DNA of 8,063 bases from Chloroflexota bacterium (GTDB taxonomy: Bacteria; Chloroflexota; Limnocylindria; Limnocylindrales; CSP1-4). Both the position numbers and the translations under genes were made by a program. The notes below the pieces were generated by a model. The model was not told the origin of the DNA. It saw only the letters and a list, made by a program, of their open reading frames with translations, and ran no database searches. Of this stretch, positions 1-6,506 are shown piece by piece (the first letter of the stretch is position 1; each line of letters opens with the position of its first letter). Location: NCBI GenBank assembly GCA_021777365.1, contig JAJYDP010000087.1:3934-11996 (forward strand). Reading direction: 5' to 3'.

Positions 1-99
1 ATCGTGCGGGCGGGCTGCACCCCGGTGTACGTGTTCGCCCAGATCAACCAGGACCTGATCGACCTCGGCACCGAGGCCGGTCTCCTCGCGCACGTCTGA
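1..99 (+). CDS. C-terminal end of an unidentified protein (5'-truncated by the window)
   Basis: An open frame runs from the first base to a TGA at 97-99 and gives 32 residues ending in GLLAHV. The visible part alternates a hydrophobic strand (TPVYVFAQ) with an amphipathic helix (NQDLIDLGTEAGLL), as in the last beta-alpha unit of a Rossmann-like or other alpha/beta fold. I do not recognise the family. The stop lies 6 bases before the next start, so it is almost certainly the preceding gene of the same operon. Because the NPN synthesis genes follow and no larA is seen, a LarA-like racemase or epimerase is one possibility, but the tail does not show any LarA motif and this is inference only. Confidence 0.6.
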   Translation: MVRAGCTPVYVFAQINQDLIDLGTEAGLLAHV

Positions 100-105
100 C
101 CCGCG

Positions 106-348
106 ATGGCCGACATCCGGATCGGTGTCCCCGACAAGGGCGTCACCGTCGTGGCGTGGCTCAAGGAGGAGGGGGACTTCGTGGCCCGACTCGAGCCGGT
201 CCTCCGTTTCCGGGCCGATGACGGGACGGAGGACGTCCTTCGTTCGCCCGGGAGTGGCGTCCTGGCGCGGATCGAGGTACCGGCCGGCGCATCCGCGCCA
301 GCCGGGGGTACGCTGGGACGGGTGACGATCATCGTCGGAGGTACGTGA
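106..348 (+). CDS. Small biotinyl/lipoyl-like domain protein lacking the modifiable lysine
   Basis: This 80-residue protein has the layout of a free-standing lipoyl/biotinyl domain. A first half (about 4-35) contains the WLKEEGDFV turn typical of E2 lipoyl domains, and a second half (about 44-75) contains SPGSGVL followed by a VPAGASAPAGG turn. Counting from Trp18, the position of the lipoyl lysine in an E2-type ETDK hairpin falls at Asp39 (context RADDGTED), with one extra residue before the next strand. The only lysines are 11 and 20, both outside that hairpin. It is therefore unlikely to be lipoylated or biotinylated at the usual site, and its role is unknown: perhaps a structural or binding subunit of the enzyme encoded upstream. 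The ATG at 106 is 6 bases after the upstream stop with no clear Shine-Dalgarno, suggesting translational coupling. Fold assignment is good, function is unassigned. Confidence 0.72.
   Translation: MADIRIGVPDKGVTVVAWLKEEGDFVARLEPVLRFRADDGTEDVLRSPGSGVLARIEVPAGASAPAGGTLGRVTIIVGGT
337..341 (+). promoter_or_regulatory. Ribosome binding site of the SDR gene
   Basis: GGAGG lies inside the last codons of the lipoyl-like gene, 7 bases before TTG 349 and 10 before ATG 352. It excludes the much longer reading frames that enter this region and supports a start at 349-352. Confidence 0.6.
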
Positions 349-351
349 TTG

Positions 352-1125
352 ATGGACGCGTCGGCACGTGTCGGCCGGTTCACCGGGCACGTCGCATTCG
401 TGACGGGCGGTGGCTCCGGCATCGGTCGGGCCGTCTCCCTCCGGCTCGGCCGCGAGGGAGCCGCCGTCGCCGTCGCCGACGTCGTCGCCGATTCGGCCAT
501 CGAGACCGCCGCCCTGCTCCAGCAGGGCGGGGCGGCGGCCATTGCTCTCACCGTGGACGTGTCCTCGGCGGAGGCAGTCGACGCGGCGGTCGAGGAGGCG
601 TGGCGGCGGCTCGGACCCGTCGACATCCTGGTCAACAACGCGGGGATCATGGGCTACCGGCCCTTTCTCCGCCTCCGCGAGTCCGACTGGGACCGCACCA
701 TGGCCGTGAACGCCAAGGGCGTGTTCCTGTGTTCCCAGGCGGTCGCGCGGCGCCTCGTGGCCGCACACCACAGCGGTTCCATCATCAACCTGAGCTCCAT
801 CACCAGCGAGGTGGCGATCGAGTTCCAGGCCCACTACGCGGCCTCCAAGGGCGCGGTGCGCATGCTGACACGTGCCATGGCCCTCGAGCTCGCGTCCCAG
901 GACATCACCGTCAACGCGGTGGCCCCCGGGGTCGTGGAGACGGCCATGACCAGCGAGCTGCTGGCCGATCCCGCGGTTGCCGAGGCGACCCTGCCGTTGA
1001 TTCCGCTCGGTCGGGCGGCTCAGCCGGCAGAGGTGGCCGGGGCCGTTGCGTTCCTCGCCTCGGACGACGCCCGGTACATCACCGGCGCCACCCTGGTAAT
1101 CGACGGAGGGTATCTGCTCCGATGA
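352..1125 (+). CDS. Short-chain dehydrogenase/reductase (classical SDR, NAD-type)
   Basis: This 257-residue protein is a classical SDR. Numbered from ATG 352, it has the nucleotide-binding TGGGSGIG at 18-25, an acidic residue at the end of strand 2 (Asp43, usually a sign of NAD(H) preference), NNAG at 95-98, and the catalytic tetrad Asn120, Ser149, Tyr162 and Lys166 (YAASK). A typical C-terminal end follows (FLASDDARYITG, then IDGGY). Length is normal for the family. Members oxidise or reduce secondary alcohols such as sugar acids, polyols or 3-oxoacyl thioesters; the substrate cannot be told from the sequence. GGAGG at 337-341 precedes both an in-frame TTG at 349 (7-base gap) and the ATG at 352 (10-base gap); I prefer the ATG, but the TTG would add only one residue. 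The 3' end overlaps larE by four bases (ATGA), so it is in the NPN cofactor operon and probably acts on the substrate or product of the NPN enzyme. Confidence 0.93.
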   Translation: MDASARVGRFTGHVAFVTGGGSGIGRAVSLRLGREGAAVAVADVVADSAIETAALLQQGGAAAIALTVDVSSAEAVDAAVEEAWRRLGPVDILVNNAGIMGYRPFLRLRESDWDRTMAVNAKGVFLCSQAVARRLVAAHHSGSIINLSSITSEVAIEFQAHYAASKGAVRMLTRAMALELASQDITVNAVAPGVVETAMTSELLADPAVAEATLPLIPLGRAAQPAEVAGAVAFLASDDARYITGATLVIDGGYLLR

Positions 1126-2060
1126 CCCACCCGCGGGTGCGCCTCCCGCCGGACGTATCGATCCCGACCGAGTTGGCGGCCAAACACGACCTTCTGGTGG
1201 ACATCCTGCGGCAGACGGAGAGCGTCCTCGTCGCCTACTCGGGCGGCGTGGATAGCAGCCTGCTGGCCGCGGCGGCGCACCGCGCTCTGGGGCCGCGCGC
1301 CCTGGCCTGCATCGCCGTGTCCCCGTCGCTCGCCGCCGATGAGCTCGCGGCCGCCACGTCGGTCGCGCGGATGATTGGCATCGGGCTTCGGCAGGTCGAG
1401 ACCCACGAGCTCGACATCGAGGGCTACGCGGCGAACACGCCCAACCGCTGCTACGTGTGCAAGGGCACGCTGTTCGCGCGACTTGCGACGACGGCGCGAG
1501 AGGAAGGGATCGCCTGCGTGGTCTACGGCGAGAACGTGGACGACGGCGGGGACTATCGCCCCGGAGCGCGGGCGGCAGTAGAGGCCGGGGTGCGGGCGCC
1601 GCTCGCCGAGGCGGGGCTGACCAAGGCGGAGGTGCGCGCGCTCGCCCACGCCTACGGACTGCCGAACTGGCAGAAGCCGGCCGCTCCCTGCCTGGCCACC
1701 CGCATCCCGTACGGGCAGCGGGTGACGGTCGAGAAGCTCCGGCAACTGGAGGCGGCCGAACGAGTCGTCCGCGCCCTCGGCTTCCGGGAGACACGCGTGC
1801 GCCACCACGGCGACGTCGCCCGGGTCGAGCTGCTGCCCGACGAGCTCGAGCGGGCCGCGACGCCTGCCACCCGCGAGGCGATCGTGCGCGGGCTCCAGCG
1901 GCTGGGCTTCCACTACGTCGCGCTGGACCTGCAGGGCTACCGCTCGGGCAGCCTGAACGAGGTGATCGGAACGCCAGATACCGACGCGCTGCGAGCTCGG
2001 CGCAGGTTGCCGCTGTTCGTGCGTGTACCTGACAGCGCGGTGGGGCACCAGGATGGATGA
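1122..2060 (+). CDS. larE: LarE: ATP-dependent sulfur transferase of nickel-pincer nucleotide synthesis, three-cysteine type
   Basis: This 312-residue PP-loop ATPase matches LarE throughout. It has the ATP pyrophosphatase loop SGGVDSS at 40-46, [13 protein letters not shown] at 136-148, [17 protein letters not shown] at 182-198, and the conserved tail around [18 protein letters not shown]. LarE adenylates the carboxylates of pyridinium dicarboxylate mononucleotide and converts them to thiocarboxylates in the cytoplasm. Cys190 corresponds to the sacrificial cysteine of the Lactobacillus plantarum enzyme (Cys176). Here there is also a Cys110-x2-Cys113 pair (RCYVCK) at a place where the L. plantarum protein, as I recall it, has no cysteine. 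Three-cysteine LarE proteins are thought to carry a [4Fe-4S] cluster and act catalytically rather than sacrificially. The ATG overlaps the SDR stop by four bases; GGAGGG at 1105-1110 is 11 bases upstream. An in-frame open extension upstream of 1122 is only the shadow of the SDR gene. The 3' end overlaps larB. Confidence 0.95.
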   Translation: MTHPRVRLPPDVSIPTELAAKHDLLVDILRQTESVLVAYSGGVDSSLLAAAAHRALGPRALACIAVSPSLAADELAAATSVARMIGIGLRQVETHELDIEGYAANTPNRCYVCKGTLFARLATTAREEGIACVVYGENVDDGGDYRPGARAAVEAGVRAPLAEAGLTKAEVRALAHAYGLPNWQKPAAPCLATRIPYGQRVTVEKLRQLEAAERVVRALGFRETRVRHHGDVARVELLPDELERAATPATREAIVRGLQRLGFHYVALDLQGYRSGSLNEVIGTPDTDALRARRRLPLFVRVPDSAVGHQDG

Positions 2061-2877
2061 GCGTCGCCTGGAGCGGTTGCTCGACGAGGTCCGGGACGGG
2101 CGGCTCGACGTGCCGACGGCCGTCGAGCGGCTGCGCACCCTCCCGTACGAGGATCTCGGGTTCGCCCGGCTGGATCACCACCGGGGGCTGCGCCAGGGGT
2201 TCCCGGAAGTCGTCTTCTGCCAGGGCAAGACGGTACCCCAGGTGGTCCAGCTGGTCGAGCGGCTGGCCCGGGAGGGGGGTGCGGTCCTGGCCACCCGGGC
2301 CACCGCCGAGATGTTCGCCGCGGTCCACGCGATGGTGCCCGCGGCCGTGCACGATCCCGTCGGGCGGACGATCGTGGTGCCCGATCCGCAACCCGTGGCG
2401 CCGGCCCCCGGCGTCCTGGTCTTGACCGCCGGCACCGCCGACATCCCGGTGGCGCAGGAGGCGGCGGTGACCGCCGAGGTCATGGGCAACGCGGTCGAGC
2501 GCGTGTTCGACGTCGGCGTGGCCGGGCTCCACCGGTTGCTTGACCAACGTGACCGGCTTCACCGCGCCCGGGTGATCGTCGTCGTGGCCGGCATGGATGG
2601 GGCCCTGCCGAGCGTGGTCGGCGGGCTGGTCGACGTTCCCGTCGTGGCGGTTCCCACCAGCATCGGCTACGGGGCGAGCTTCGGCGGCGTGGCGGCGCTG
2701 CTCGGCATGCTCAACGCGTGTGCACCGGGGATCGCGGTGGTCAACATCGACAACGGGTTCGGTGCCGGGTACCTGGCCGGCCTGATCAACCGGGGCGGTG
2801 CCCCCGCGACGACATCGTCGACGGTCGACGCCGAATGGCCGGCCCTCACGACGACGGGGGCACCGGTGGCGCCATGA
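2053..2877 (+). CDS. larB: LarB: NaAD carboxylase/hydrolase of nickel-pincer nucleotide synthesis
   Basis: This 274-residue protein has LarB features from end to end. An N-terminal helical part (1-40) leads into the [14 protein letters not shown] segment (47-60). A PurE-like alpha/beta domain follows, with [13 protein letters not shown] (125-137), [14 protein letters not shown] (179-192), [11 protein letters not shown] (199-209) and [20 protein letters not shown] (220-239). LarB starts NPN synthesis by carboxylating C5 of the pyridine ring of nicotinic acid adenine dinucleotide and hydrolysing the phosphoanhydride to release AMP. Cys223 matches the conserved cysteine that forms a transient cysteinyl-pyridine adduct in the L. 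plantarum enzyme. An alternative in-frame GTG at 2023 would add ten residues unlike the family (YLTARWGTR); ATG 2053 gives the expected N-terminus and a G-rich site (GGTGGGG, about 2039-2045) precedes it. It overlaps larE by 8 bases and larC by 4. Confidence 0.96.
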   Translation: MDERRLERLLDEVRDGRLDVPTAVERLRTLPYEDLGFARLDHHRGLRQGFPEVVFCQGKTVPQVVQLVERLAREGGAVLATRATAEMFAAVHAMVPAAVHDPVGRTIVVPDPQPVAPAPGVLVLTAGTADIPVAQEAAVTAEVMGNAVERVFDVGVAGLHRLLDQRDRLHRARVIVVVAGMDGALPSVVGGLVDVPVVAVPTSIGYGASFGGVAALLGMLNACAPGIAVVNIDNGFGAGYLAGLINRGGAPATTSSTVDAEWPALTTTGAPVAP

Positions 2878-4127
2878 GCGAGCGCGGCGTGTCCGCCCCT
2901 GCGCTCGCCGGGCGGATCGGGTTCCTGGACTGCTACTCCGGGATCAGTGGCGACATGGTCCTGGGCGCCCTCGTCGACGCCGGCGTGCCGCTCGCCCACC
3001 TGTCCGCGGTGCTGGACGGCCTCTCGCTCGCGGGCTACGTGCGCCTCGAGTCCGGCCAGGTCCAGAGCGGCGCGCTTCGCGCGACCCGCGTGCAGGTGAT
3101 CGCCACCCCGCAGCAGCCGCACCGCACGCTCCGCGATCTCGCCGCCCTGCTCGAGGCGGCCGAGCTCGACGAGGTGATCCGCGTGCGCAGCCTGGCCGTC
3201 CTGCGTCGGATCGCGGAGGTTGAAGGGCGCATCCACGGGCAGGCCACTGAAGACGTCGAGCTGCACGAGGTCGGCGCGATCGACTCCGTCGCCGACGTGG
3301 TCGGCGCGGTGGCTGGCTTCGCGTATCTTGGCATCGACCGCCTGTATGCGTCGCCGATCCCGGGCAGCCCGGGGTCGATCGCGGGGGGTCATCACGGCCA
3401 GCTGCCACTGCCGGCGCCTGCCACCCTCGAGCTGCTTGCCGCCGCCGGGGCGCCCATCCGCCCCTTCGGTGACGGGCACGAGCTGGTCACGCCTACCGGC
3501 GCTGCACTGGTCACGACGCTGGCCCGCTTCGAGCAGCCCCCCATGGTGATCCGCACCGTGGGATATGGGGCCGGGCAGACGGAGCTGCCCTGGCCCAACG
3601 TGCTCCGGCTGTGGATCGGGGAACCGGTCCCCGAACCGGATGCCGCGCACGATGAGCATGTCGTGCTCGAGACGAACGTGGACGACATGAGCCCGCAGCT
3701 GCTGGCACCCGTCGCGGACGTGCTCTTCGCGGCAGGCGCGCTCGACGTCACCCTCAGTCCGCTGCTCATGAAGAAGGGGCGCGCCGGCGCGCTCGTCAGC
3801 GTGGTGGCGCGCTCGCAGGACGAGGAGGCCCTTGCGGACCTCTTGCTCCGGGAGACCACCACCCTCGGGGTCCGCGTCCACCCGGTGCGCCGCCACGAGG
3901 CGGACCGGGCGTTCGAGACCGTCGCCACGCGGTTCGGTCCGGTGACCGTGAAGCTGAAGCTCCTGCACGGTCGGGTCGTCAGTGCCATGCCCGAGTTCGA
4001 GTCGGTCCGGGAGCGCACGCTGGCCGCCGATGTCCCGCTCGTCCAGGTGCATGCCGCCGCGGCTGCGGCCGCGGACGCGCTGGTGGCGACGCTGGCAAAC
4101 GAGGCCCGCCCGCCCGACCCGTTCTGA
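2874..4127 (+). CDS. larC: LarC: CTP-dependent nickel insertase of nickel-pincer nucleotide synthesis
   Basis: This 417-residue protein is a full-length LarC (formerly DUF111). It shows [16 protein letters not shown] near residues 18-33, [14 protein letters not shown] from 131, [14 protein letters not shown] from 171, the mid-protein [19 protein letters not shown] from 266 and [16 protein letters not shown] around 297-312. LarC uses CTP to cyclometallate the bis-thiocarboxylate precursor with Ni2+, giving the mature NPN cofactor. In L. plantarum larC is split into two frames joined by programmed frameshifting; here one uninterrupted frame spans both parts, so no frameshift is needed. Five to six alanines and one proline-rich stretch (ARPPDPF) close the protein, a variable end. 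The start overlaps the larB stop by four bases (ATGA), so expression is very probably translationally coupled. It is the last lar gene of the block. Confidence 0.96.
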   Translation: MSERGVSAPALAGRIGFLDCYSGISGDMVLGALVDAGVPLAHLSAVLDGLSLAGYVRLESGQVQSGALRATRVQVIATPQQPHRTLRDLAALLEAAELDEVIRVRSLAVLRRIAEVEGRIHGQATEDVELHEVGAIDSVADVVGAVAGFAYLGIDRLYASPIPGSPGSIAGGHHGQLPLPAPATLELLAAAGAPIRPFGDGHELVTPTGAALVTTLARFEQPPMVIRTVGYGAGQTELPWPNVLRLWIGEPVPEPDAAHDEHVVLETNVDDMSPQLLAPVADVLFAAGALDVTLSPLLMKKGRAGALVSVVARSQDEEALADLLLRETTTLGVRVHPVRRHEADRAFETVATRFGPVTVKLKLLHGRVVSAMPEFESVRERTLAADVPLVQVHAAAAAAADALVATLANEARPPDPF

Positions 4128-4218
4128 CCGATGGGCACGGCCGCCTCGGGCGTGGACAGGCTCGACCGGCACCTCGCGCCCAGGGGCACCGAGGAGCGGA
4201 TGGTTCCCGGAGTACCGC

Positions 4219-4449
4219 ATGGCTGAACTGCGCCAGGTTGGCCAGGCCTGCCCTATCGACGATGTGCCGCTGGGCTTGGAGGGCTGCATCGCCTGCCGCT
4301 TCTTCCGTGGCGTCTACGCGATCGATCCCGTCGACGGCAAGTTTCACGGGTGGAAGGTTCTCTGCCTCTGGCCGAACGACGGACGATGGGTGTGGCAACG
4401 GCCGATCCCCGACTCCTTCGCCGCGGCCTTCGAGGAGTCCGACGAGTGA
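4219..4449 (+). CDS. Small four-cysteine protein downstream of larC (unknown function)
   Basis: This 76-residue protein is not one I recognise. It has four cysteines, at 11, 23, 26 and 49, in the pattern C-x11-C-x2-C-x22-C (ACP..., then GCIACRFFRG, then VLCLWP), which could bind one metal ion or an iron-sulfur centre. The C-terminal half is rich in tryptophan (W45, W51, W57, W59), and the tail is acidic (EESDE). There is no signal peptide or membrane segment. The ATG at 4219 follows GGAG (4209-4212) by 6 bases; the same frame stays open back into larC, but that extension reads as antiregister larC sequence. It begins 91 bases after larC with no terminator seen between, so it may be the last gene of the NPN operon, and an accessory role in metal handling is a guess from position and cysteines. 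Confidence 0.66.
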   Translation: MAELRQVGQACPIDDVPLGLEGCIACRFFRGVYAIDPVDGKFHGWKVLCLWPNDGRWVWQRPIPDSFAAAFEESDE

Positions 4450-4528
4450 CCCTCTGGGCGTTCGGCACGTCGCTCGTGGCTCGCAGAGCTCGGTCCGGGG
4501 TCAAGCAAGTGGGGCGGGAAGTGCCCTT

Positions 4529-4545
4529 GCGTGCGAGGCGCACGT
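4529..4545 (+). terminator. Hairpin after the lar operon, possible terminator
   Basis: GTGCG and CGCAC (4531-4535 and 4539-4543) pair around an AGG loop, extended by one C-G pair and one G-T pair, 80 bases after the stop of the four-cysteine gene. No T-run follows. It is the best stem between that stop and 4600, but short stems are expected by chance at this GC content. Confidence 0.25.
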
Positions 4546-4628
4546 CGGGAGGGCCACGATCCAGCCGCGACTATCGCCGTGGACGTGGCCTTCGCCGTGG
4601 AACGGCCAGGGGGCCGCCGCCTCGGGTT

Positions 4629-4654
4629 TCAGGGGTGGTGCGGCCTACCCCTGA
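4629..4654 (-). terminator. Hairpin 11 bases past the stop of the deacetylase relic
   Basis: TCAGGGGTGG (4629-4638) pairs with CTACCCCTGA (4645-4654) to form a 10-pair stem with one G-T pair and a six-base loop (TGCGGC). Read on the minus strand it begins 11 bases after the stop codon of the deacetylase fragment (4668-4666), the normal place for a terminator. There is no T-tract on either side, as is common for stems in very GC-rich genomes. Confidence 0.5.
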
Positions 4655-4665
4655 TGGCCTCACGC

Positions 4666-4887
4666 TCACGGCGCCGTCCAGCCCAGCAGCTCGGGTACGG
4701 CCACGAAGCGAACGCCCGGGTCGTGGTGGAGCGCGATGACCGCTGACAGGATGAGCGGGGTCAGGGCGGGTCCGCCGTGGGCCAGCAGCACCGAGCCGTC
4801 GGTGCCCTGCAGGGCGCCTGCCCCGGGTTCGCCGACGGCGCGGGCGCAGGAGGCCCGGGCTGGCGATGGGAGGGGGGCAGACCACAT
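4666..4887 (-). pseudogene. C-terminal remnant of a polysaccharide deacetylase (NodB-type)
   Basis: The minus-strand frame from an ATG at 4887-4885 to the stop at 4668-4666 gives 73 residues. The last 50 resemble the end of a NodB-type polysaccharide deacetylase: DGSVLLAHGG, where the family often has DGSIVLLHDGG, a helix (LTPLILSAVIALHH), then DPGVRFVAVPELLGW, the usual final strand and helix. The catalytic core (the metal-binding aspartate and HxxxH) would lie further upstream on the minus strand, but the DNA there is the aldo-keto reductase and its leader, and the antisense frame, although open, has no deacetylase motifs. I conclude that only the 3' end of the gene survives, with its downstream hairpin, after a deletion or rearrangement that brought in the reductase. 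The upstream edge is uncertain (about 4840-4887), and a small functional protein cannot be excluded. Confidence 0.5.
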
Positions 4888-4968
4888 GCTCGACGGCGCC
4901 GACGCACATTCCTCGCAGCCTCCGCGCCTCGCCCCCGCCCGGAGCTCGGCGGGATGGCAGGCTCCCGG

Positions 4969-4974
4969 TATGCT
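4969..4974 (+). promoter_or_regulatory. Possible -10 element for a nearly leaderless aldo-keto reductase mRNA
   Basis: TATGCT at 4969-4974 fits TAnnnT and ends 9 bases before the ATG at 4984. A start about 7 bases downstream would leave only a few untranslated bases. This agrees with the absence of any Shine-Dalgarno before that ATG. No good -35 element is seen, so confidence is low. Confidence 0.33.
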
Positions 4975-4983
4975 GGGCCGATC

Positions 4984-5988
4984 ATGCAGACATGCCAGCT
5001 CGGATCGACGGGCATCACGGTGACGCCGATCGGCCTCGGGCTCGCCGCCGTGGGACGGCCCGGCTACATCAACCTCGGTCGGGACGCAGACCTGGGCGCG
5101 GATCGGAGCGTGGAGGCGCTGCGCGAGCGGACCCACGCGATACTGGATGCCGCGTACGCGGCAGGCGTCCGCTACGTGGACGCCGCCCGCTCGTATGGAC
5201 GTGCGGAGGAGTTCCTGGCCGCGTGGCTCCGCCGCCGGGACCTGCCGCCGGGCGCGCTCACGGTCGGCTCGAAGTGGGGCTACACGTACACCGCCGGCTG
5301 GCGCGTCGGCGCCGCCGTGAACGAGGTCAAGGACCACTCGCTCGCGACCCTGCGCCGGCAGCTCGACGAGAGCCGCGCGCTGCTCGGCCCGTGGCTGCGC
5401 CTGTACCAGGTCCACTCCGCCACGCTTGAGAGCGGCGTGCTCGCCGACACCGCCGTGCTCCACGAGCTCGCCCGACAGCGCGACGCAGGCCTGGCGATCG
5501 GGGTGACCGTGAGCGGCGCGCGCCAGGCCGACACCATCCGGTCGGCCCTCGAGATCCGGATCGACGGGGTGAATCCATTCGGCGTGGTGCAGGCGACGTG
5601 GAACCTCCTCGAGCCGTCCGCGGGGCCCGCCCTCGAGGATGCCCACCGGGAGGGCTGCGGCATCATCGTCAAGGAGGCGCTGGCCAACGGGCGCCTCGCC
5701 GTGCGGCAACCTGGTGCGGCCAGCGCGGCTGCCGATGCGCTCGACCGGATGGCGGCCGACGACGGTGCCGACCAGCGGGCCTCACCGGACGCGATCGCCA
5801 TCGCCGCCGCCCTGGCGCAACCGTGGGCCGACGTGGTCCTGTCCGGCGCCGTAACGCTCGCGCAGCTCGCCTCGAACCTGTCGGCGCTCGACCTCGCGCT
5901 GTCGCCCTCTCGGCTCGACCAGCTCGCGACCCTCGCCGAGCCGGCCGAGGCATATTGGGCGGAACGAAGCGCGCACCCCTGGTCCTGA
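4984..5988 (+). CDS. Aldo-keto reductase
   Basis: This 334-residue (beta/alpha)8 oxidoreductase has the complete AKR catalytic tetrad: Asp66 and Tyr71 (RYVDAARSYGRAE), Lys97 (VGSKWGY) and His144 (LYQVHSA). The N-terminus CQLGSTGITVTPIGLGLAAVG is the standard first strand and turn. The usual family C-terminal region around residues 270-310 (DAIAIAAALAQPWADVVLSGAVTLAQLASNL) forms the NADP(H)-binding end. It reduces carbonyls of sugars, aldehydes or ketones with NAD(P)H in the cytoplasm; the true substrate is unknown. The frame is open upstream to 4777 but that part has no AKR features, and ATG 4984 gives the family N-terminus. No ribosome binding site precedes it, suggesting leaderless translation from the TATGCT just upstream. 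It is separated from the lar operon by more than 500 bases and is probably its own unit. Confidence 0.93.
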   Translation: MQTCQLGSTGITVTPIGLGLAAVGRPGYINLGRDADLGADRSVEALRERTHAILDAAYAAGVRYVDAARSYGRAEEFLAAWLRRRDLPPGALTVGSKWGYTYTAGWRVGAAVNEVKDHSLATLRRQLDESRALLGPWLRLYQVHSATLESGVLADTAVLHELARQRDAGLAIGVTVSGARQADTIRSALEIRIDGVNPFGVVQATWNLLEPSAGPALEDAHREGCGIIVKEALANGRLAVRQPGAASAAADALDRMAADDGADQRASPDAIAIAAALAQPWADVVLSGAVTLAQLASNLSALDLALSPSRLDQLATLAEPAEAYWAERSAHPWS

Positions 5989-6064
5989 CCGGCACCTCGG
6001 GGCTGTCCTGCGGCGCCTGCTGGCACCGCTCGAGGGAAGCCCCATCGCGCGCGAGGCTCGAAAC

Positions 6065-6080
6065 GGGCCGTACGCGGCCC
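6065..6080 (+). terminator. GC-only hairpin with UACG loop downstream of the aldo-keto reductase
   Basis: GGGCCG (6065-6070) and CGGCCC (6075-6080) are perfect complements around TACG, a UNCG-class tetraloop sequence although closed by G-C rather than the optimal C-G. It lies 76 bases after the reductase stop with no T-run following. A terminator or a processing-stable 3' end are both possible. Confidence 0.35.
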
Positions 6081-6322
6081 ACCATGGCCGGGCGCGCATG
6101 TCGACCGCGATGGCGATCCGGCCGACGCCGTCTGCGTCCTCGCCTCGGGAACGGTCAAGAGATCGCGAATCGGGCGCACGCTCCCCCCTCTCCGGGAGCC
6201 AGACGCGATGATGGTGTCGACGGAGCCTGCGCCCTGTCCGCTCGCGGTGTGCGTCGGGGCGCGCATCCCAGATCCGTTCCGTCAGCGGCCGGCCCGGGAG
6301 GCCCAGGAAGCGGTCCCCGCAG

Positions 6323-6446
6323 GGCACCTTCGTCGCCGCATTGCACGCGCATGTGCCCTGATGCTCGCGGCGGCGTCCGTCTCCGTGCCCTCCACGATGG
6401 ATTGCCCGTCATCACCGACGGACCGCAGGCGACGCTCGTCACGTAG
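6323..6446 (+). pseudogene. Possible degraded YCII/DGPF-type small protein fragment
   Basis: Two adjacent frames, joined by one frameshift near 6356-6362, read GTFVAALHAHVP and then DARGGVRLRALHDGLPVITDGP, ending at a TAG at 6444-6446. YCII-related (DGPF) proteins have a comparable run: a strand with an added-alanine segment, then VRVRDG, a short turn, and VTDGPFAET. The match is limited to the RxxxDGxxVxTDGP core, no start codon or downstream half remains, and it could be chance. I list it as a low-confidence relic. Confidence 0.2.
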
Positions 6447-6491
6447 AGTTCCCCGTGACAAGGCTCGCGCCCCCTGGCGTCGAGCCCACGA

Positions 6492-6497
6492 GAGGAG
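6492..6497 (+). promoter_or_regulatory. Ribosome binding site of the FAIM1-like membrane protein gene
   Basis: GAGGAG lies 9 bases before the GTG at 6507 and decides that start, since the alternative frame opening at GTG 6455 has no such site. Confidence 0.6.
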
Positions 6498-6506
6498 CCC
6501 TGGGAG

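Larger units (their letters stand above)
4450..4665. other. Gene-poor stretch after the lar operon
   Basis: No reading frame here resembles a protein I know; the frames that stay open have the arginine-rich composition of out-of-frame high-GC DNA. The stretch contains the small hairpin at 4529-4545, a 10-base direct repeat (TCGCCGTGGA at 4574-4583 and 4592-4601, 18-base period), and the stronger hairpin at 4629-4654 that belongs to the minus-strand relic beyond it. Confidence 0.5.
5989..6506. other. 518-base stretch without an intact gene
   Basis: All six frames were read. None gives a convincing protein start and product; open frames are arginine- and proline-rich shadows. The stretch holds the GC-only hairpin at 6065-6080, a possible degraded small gene at 6323-6446, and the leader of the next gene, including a possible -10 (TAGAGT, 6444-6449) about 58 bases before its start codon. 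Confidence 0.5.

Noticed and set aside
345..1121. Open frame upstream of and continuous with larE, making a 571-residue protein
   Set aside because: The added part is the SDR gene read in another frame, with arginine-rich shadow composition; the SDR frame has complete motifs and larE has its own overlapping start.
1020..2138. 372-residue minus-strand open frame
   Set aside because: Antisense to larE, which has full family motifs; long antisense frames are common at this GC content.
4131..4226. 31-residue frame starting at ATG 4131 just after larC
   Set aside because: No ribosome site of note, no recognisable features, and it overlaps the better-supported start at 4219.
2667..4289. 540-residue minus-strand open frame
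   Set aside because: Antisense to larB and larC, no recognisable motif, composition typical of a shadow frame.
4888..5709. Minus-strand frame continuous with the deacetylase relic
   Set aside because: It is antisense to the aldo-keto reductase and has no deacetylase motifs; only the last 73 residues are supported.
5999..6043. Inverted repeat GGGGCT/AGCCCC after the aldo-keto reductase
   Set aside because: Six pairs with a 33-base loop are not distinguishable from chance in this composition.
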